Positions 61,993 through 64,000 of a DNA stretch of 64,000 bases are shown in pieces. Position 1 is the stretch's first letter. Each line of letters begins with the position of its first letter. The notes beneath the pieces are model-generated. The model did no database searches, was not told the DNA's origin, and saw only the letters and a program-made list of their open reading frames with translations. A program made the position numbers and the translations under genes. This DNA is from Nonomuraea muscovyensis (GTDB lineage Bacteria; Actinomycetota; Actinomycetes; Streptosporangiales; Streptosporangiaceae), in the NCBI RefSeq assembly GCF_014207745.1, contig NZ_JACHJB010000002.1, forward strand, positions 2,480,001 to 2,544,000, given 5' to 3'.

Positions 61993-62373
61993 ATGAGATC
62001 AATGACGGCAACGGCGTTGTGCGGGGCGTTCCTGGTGCTCGCCGCGGCGCCCGCGGTGGCCGACGACGACGTACGGTCGTCGGCCCTGACGATCACCATC
62101 ACGACCGCCGGGCAGGCGCCCCGGACCTACCAGCTCACCTGCGACCCCGACGGGGGCGACCACCCCGCCGCGGCCGTGGCCTGCGCCCGGCTGCGCGCCG
62201 CCGGCGGCAAGCTCGGCGGGCTGCGCGGGCCGGCCACCTCCTGCGGGTGGGTCTACCAGCCGTACAAGGTGGGGGTCACGGGCACCTGGCAGGGCCGCAA
62301 CGTCACCTACAACGGGACCTTCACCAACGCGTGCCGGGCCAAGGCGGCCGGAGCGGGCGTGTTCGCCTTCTGA
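61993..62373 (+). CDS. Secreted subtilisin-inhibitor-like (SSI) protein
   Basis: Exported protease inhibitor of 126 residues. A signal peptide (CGAFLVLAAAPAVA) leads to a mature domain closely patterned on Streptomyces SSI: TYQLTCDPDGGDHPAAAVAC, LRAAGGKLGGL, GTWQGRNVTYNGTFTNAC and the end GVFAF. Cysteines C50-C64 and C84-C114 match the two SSI disulfides. In the reactive loop SCGWVYQP, Trp86 takes the P1 place held by Met in SSI, and Gly85 replaces the P2 Pro. ATG 61993 follows GGAGG. It probably protects against or regulates extracellular subtilases. Confidence 0.93.
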   Translation: MRSMTATALCGAFLVLAAAPAVADDDVRSSALTITITTAGQAPRTYQLTCDPDGGDHPAAAVACARLRAAGGKLGGLRGPATSCGWVYQPYKVGVTGTWQGRNVTYNGTFTNACRAKAAGAGVFAF

Positions 62374-62436
62374 CGCGTCCCCCTGCGGGGTCCCACCGGG
62401 CGTGGCCACGGCCCGGTGTGACCCCGCACCCGGTGC

Positions 62437-63915
62437 TCACGCCTGCGGGGCCTGCCCGGCGTCCTGTCGCGCCATCCGGCTGTGGCGGTAGCCGTAGGCG
62501 AAGTAGAGCACGGCGCCGACGATCATCCAGATCACGAACCTCAGCCACGTCTCGACCGGCAGGTTGAGCATGAGGTAGAGGCAGGCCAGCACCGACAGGA
62601 TCGGCAGCCACGGCACCAGCGGGGTGCGGAACGCGCGCGGCAGGTCGGGCCGGGTGCGGCGCAGAATGATCACACCGGCCGAGACGACCACGAACGCGAA
62701 GAGCGTGCCGATGTTGACCAGCTCGGCCAGCGCCCCCAGCGAGATGAAGCCGGACAGCAGCGCCGACACCACGCCGATGACGACGGTGAGCCGGGCCGGC
62801 GTGCCGAACTTCGGGTGCACCCTGGCCAGCTTGCGGGGCAGCAGCCCGTCGCGGCACATGGCGAACAGCACCCGGGTCTGCCCCATCATGAGGATCATGA
62901 CGACGCTGGTGAGCCCGGCGATGGCGCCGAGGCTGATCAGGCCGGCCGCCCAATTTTGGCCGACGGCGGCGAAGGCGTCGGCGAGCGGCGCGGAGGTGCT
63001 CAGCTCGGTGTACTTCTGCATGCCGACCACGACCAGCGAGACCGCCACGTACAGGATCGTGCAGATGACCAGCGACCCGATGATGCCGCGCGGCATGTCG
63101 CGCTGCGGGTCGATGGTCTCCTCGGCGGCGGTGGCCACGATGTCGAAGCCGATGAAGGCGAAGAACACGATCGCCGCGGCGGAGAAGATGCCGATCACGC
63201 CGAACGACACGGGCGTGATGCCGAACAGCACCTGGATGAGCGGCGCCTTGAGTCCGGCGACCTGCTCCGTGGGCACCGGGGCGGGGATGAACGGCGTGTA
63301 GTTCTGCGCCTTGACGAAGAACAGCCCCGCCAGGATCACCAGCAGGATCACCGCGACCTTGATGGCCACGATCACCGTGTTGACCCGCGACGACAGCTTG
63401 ATCCCGGCCACCAGCACCGCGGTGAGGATGAACACGATCACCATGGCCGGCACGTTCACCACGGGGTCGTCGCCGGCGATGGCGGCCGGCAGCGGCAGGC
63501 CGATCGACTCCAGCAGCGAGGCGAAGTAGCCGGACCAGCCGACCGCGACCACCGCGGCCGCCAGCGCCATCTCCAGCATCAGGTCCCAGCCGATGATCCA
63601 CGCGGGGAACTCGCCGAGCGTGGCGAAGGAGAAGGTGTAGGCGGACCCGGCCACCGGGATCGTCGAGGCGAACTCCGCGTAGCACAGGGCCGCCAGACCG
63701 CACACGATGCCCGCCACGACGAACGAGAGGGCCACGGCCGGACCGGCCGTGAGCTTGGCCACCTGGCCGGTCAGCACGAAGATGCCGGTGCCGATGATCA
63801 CCCCGATGCCGAAGATCGTCAGGTCGACGGCGGTCAGCCTCTTGCGCAGCCGGTGCTCCGGAGCCTCGGTGTCACGGATGGACTGCTCAACGGATTTGGT
63901 GCGAAGGATGTCCAC
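62437..63915 (-). CDS. APC-superfamily amino acid permease (CAT type)
   Basis: Integral membrane transporter of 492 residues with about 12 or more TM helices. Features include the conserved first-helix GIGVIIGTGIFVLTG, FAEFASTIPVAGSAYTFS-like stretch (YAEFASTIPVAGSAYTFSFA), and FFAFIGFDIVATAAEETIDP in the sixth to seventh helix region. Close to the cationic-amino-acid-transporter branch. GTG 63915 gives DILRTKSVEQSIRDTE, a typical N-terminus, with GGAAGG 11 nt upstream; GTG 63954 is an alternative. Amino acid uptake is the likely role; the specific substrate is not set by sequence. Confidence 0.92.
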   Translation of the reverse strand: MDILRTKSVEQSIRDTEAPEHRLRKRLTAVDLTIFGIGVIIGTGIFVLTGQVAKLTAGPAVALSFVVAGIVCGLAALCYAEFASTIPVAGSAYTFSFATLGEFPAWIIGWDLMLEMALAAAVVAVGWSGYFASLLESIGLPLPAAIAGDDPVVNVPAMVIVFILTAVLVAGIKLSSRVNTVIVAIKVAVILLVILAGLFFVKAQNYTPFIPAPVPTEQVAGLKAPLIQVLFGITPVSFGVIGIFSAAAIVFFAFIGFDIVATAAEETIDPQRDMPRGIIGSLVICTILYVAVSLVVVGMQKYTELSTSAPLADAFAAVGQNWAAGLISLGAIAGLTSVVMILMMGQTRVLFAMCRDGLLPRKLARVHPKFGTPARLTVVIGVVSALLSGFISLGALAELVNIGTLFAFVVVSAGVIILRRTRPDLPRAFRTPLVPWLPILSVLACLYLMLNLPVETWLRFVIWMIVGAVLYFAYGYRHSRMARQDAGQAPQA

Positions 63916-63935
63916 GATCTGTGAGCCTTCCCCCA

Positions 63936-63960
63936 CCGGAGGTGTCCATGCCACCTCCGG
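63936..63960. repeat. 9-bp inverted repeat before the APC permease
   Basis: CCGGAGGTG (63936-63944) and CACCTCCGG (63952-63960) are perfect complements with 7 bp between, just upstream of the permease start. It may be an operator or a leader hairpin that hides a GGAGGTG ribosome-binding site. Confidence 0.55.
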
Positions 63961-64000
63961 AGCACCCCTGCGGCGAGCGGGCTCAGCGGCGGGCGGGCGG

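Noticed and set aside
63961-64000. Possible stop codon of a further minus-strand gene (ending PPARR)
   Set aside because: Only five codons are visible before the window edge; no basis for a gene call.

Overview
The window is very GC-rich DNA with tightly packed genes, many GTG starts and short ATGA/GTGA overlaps. Several families are typical of Actinomycetota: HemQ, DUF3000, DUF1707, a conservon-type sensor kinase, LigC with a stand-alone LigD polymerase domain, and a subtilisin-inhibitor-like protein. I infer a filamentous actinomycete, probably of the Streptosporangiales (Nonomuraea-like). The genus is a guess. There is no sign of a phage, plasmid, insertion sequence, CRISPR array, rRNA or tRNA, so this looks like ordinary chromosome.

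Layout. 1-2.2 kb: the 5' part of glyA behind a ZTP riboswitch, and a YihY/BrkB membrane protein. 2.3-11.3 kb: a TRAP-TAXI transporter locus with two histidine kinases, one response regulator and two TAXI binding proteins. One kinase is fused to a roadblock domain. 11.4-12.7 kb: YccF, a DinB-like protein and a tiny Cys-rich protein. 12.8-16.4 kb: sulfur assimilation (cysteine-type leader peptide, sulfite reductase, zinc-ribbon protein, APS reductase, sirohydrochlorin chelatase). 16.6-29.3 kb: housekeeping and repair genes (DUF1707 protein, ankyrin/HEAT protein, LigC, RibD-like reductase, GlgX, OsmC, PgeF, aldehyde dehydrogenase, TPR protein, LigD polymerase domain, MsrB). 29.6-32.3 kb: secreted or membrane-anchored proteins including a matrixin protease. 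32.4-36.6 kb: heme synthesis (hemQ, hemY/cgoX, hemE) around a DUF4349 lipoprotein. 36.9-39.1 kb: a small Cys-rich protein, DUF3000 and RNase D. 39.1-42.4 kb: a three-gene catabolic operon behind a promoter and LacI-type operator. 42.5-50.2 kb: an epimerase-like protein, a secreted protein, RpiR regulator/threonine synthase, TetR/rhodanese, and a PEP-synthase/rifampin-phosphotransferase-like enzyme. 50.3-57.0 kb: a phosphodiesterase/TIM-barrel pair, a frameshifted hydrolase with its HTH regulator, a LacI regulator and a repeat-bearing membrane protein. 57.0-64 kb: TetR/SDR, fadA-fadB, a protease inhibitor and an APC permease.

How parts connect. The transporter locus reads as a sensing and uptake unit: one TAXI protein is co-transcribed with signalling genes, the other with the permease. 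The LacI gene near 54-55 kb carries upstream almost the same 14-bp palindrome that sits over the start point of the 39.1-kb operon, which suggests regulation across 15 kb. Two paralogous TetR regulators each sit next to paired palindromes with the same 5-4-5 layout but different bases. The sulfur and glyA genes appear to be controlled by RNA elements. HemE, HemY and HemQ together fit the coproporphyrin-dependent heme route.
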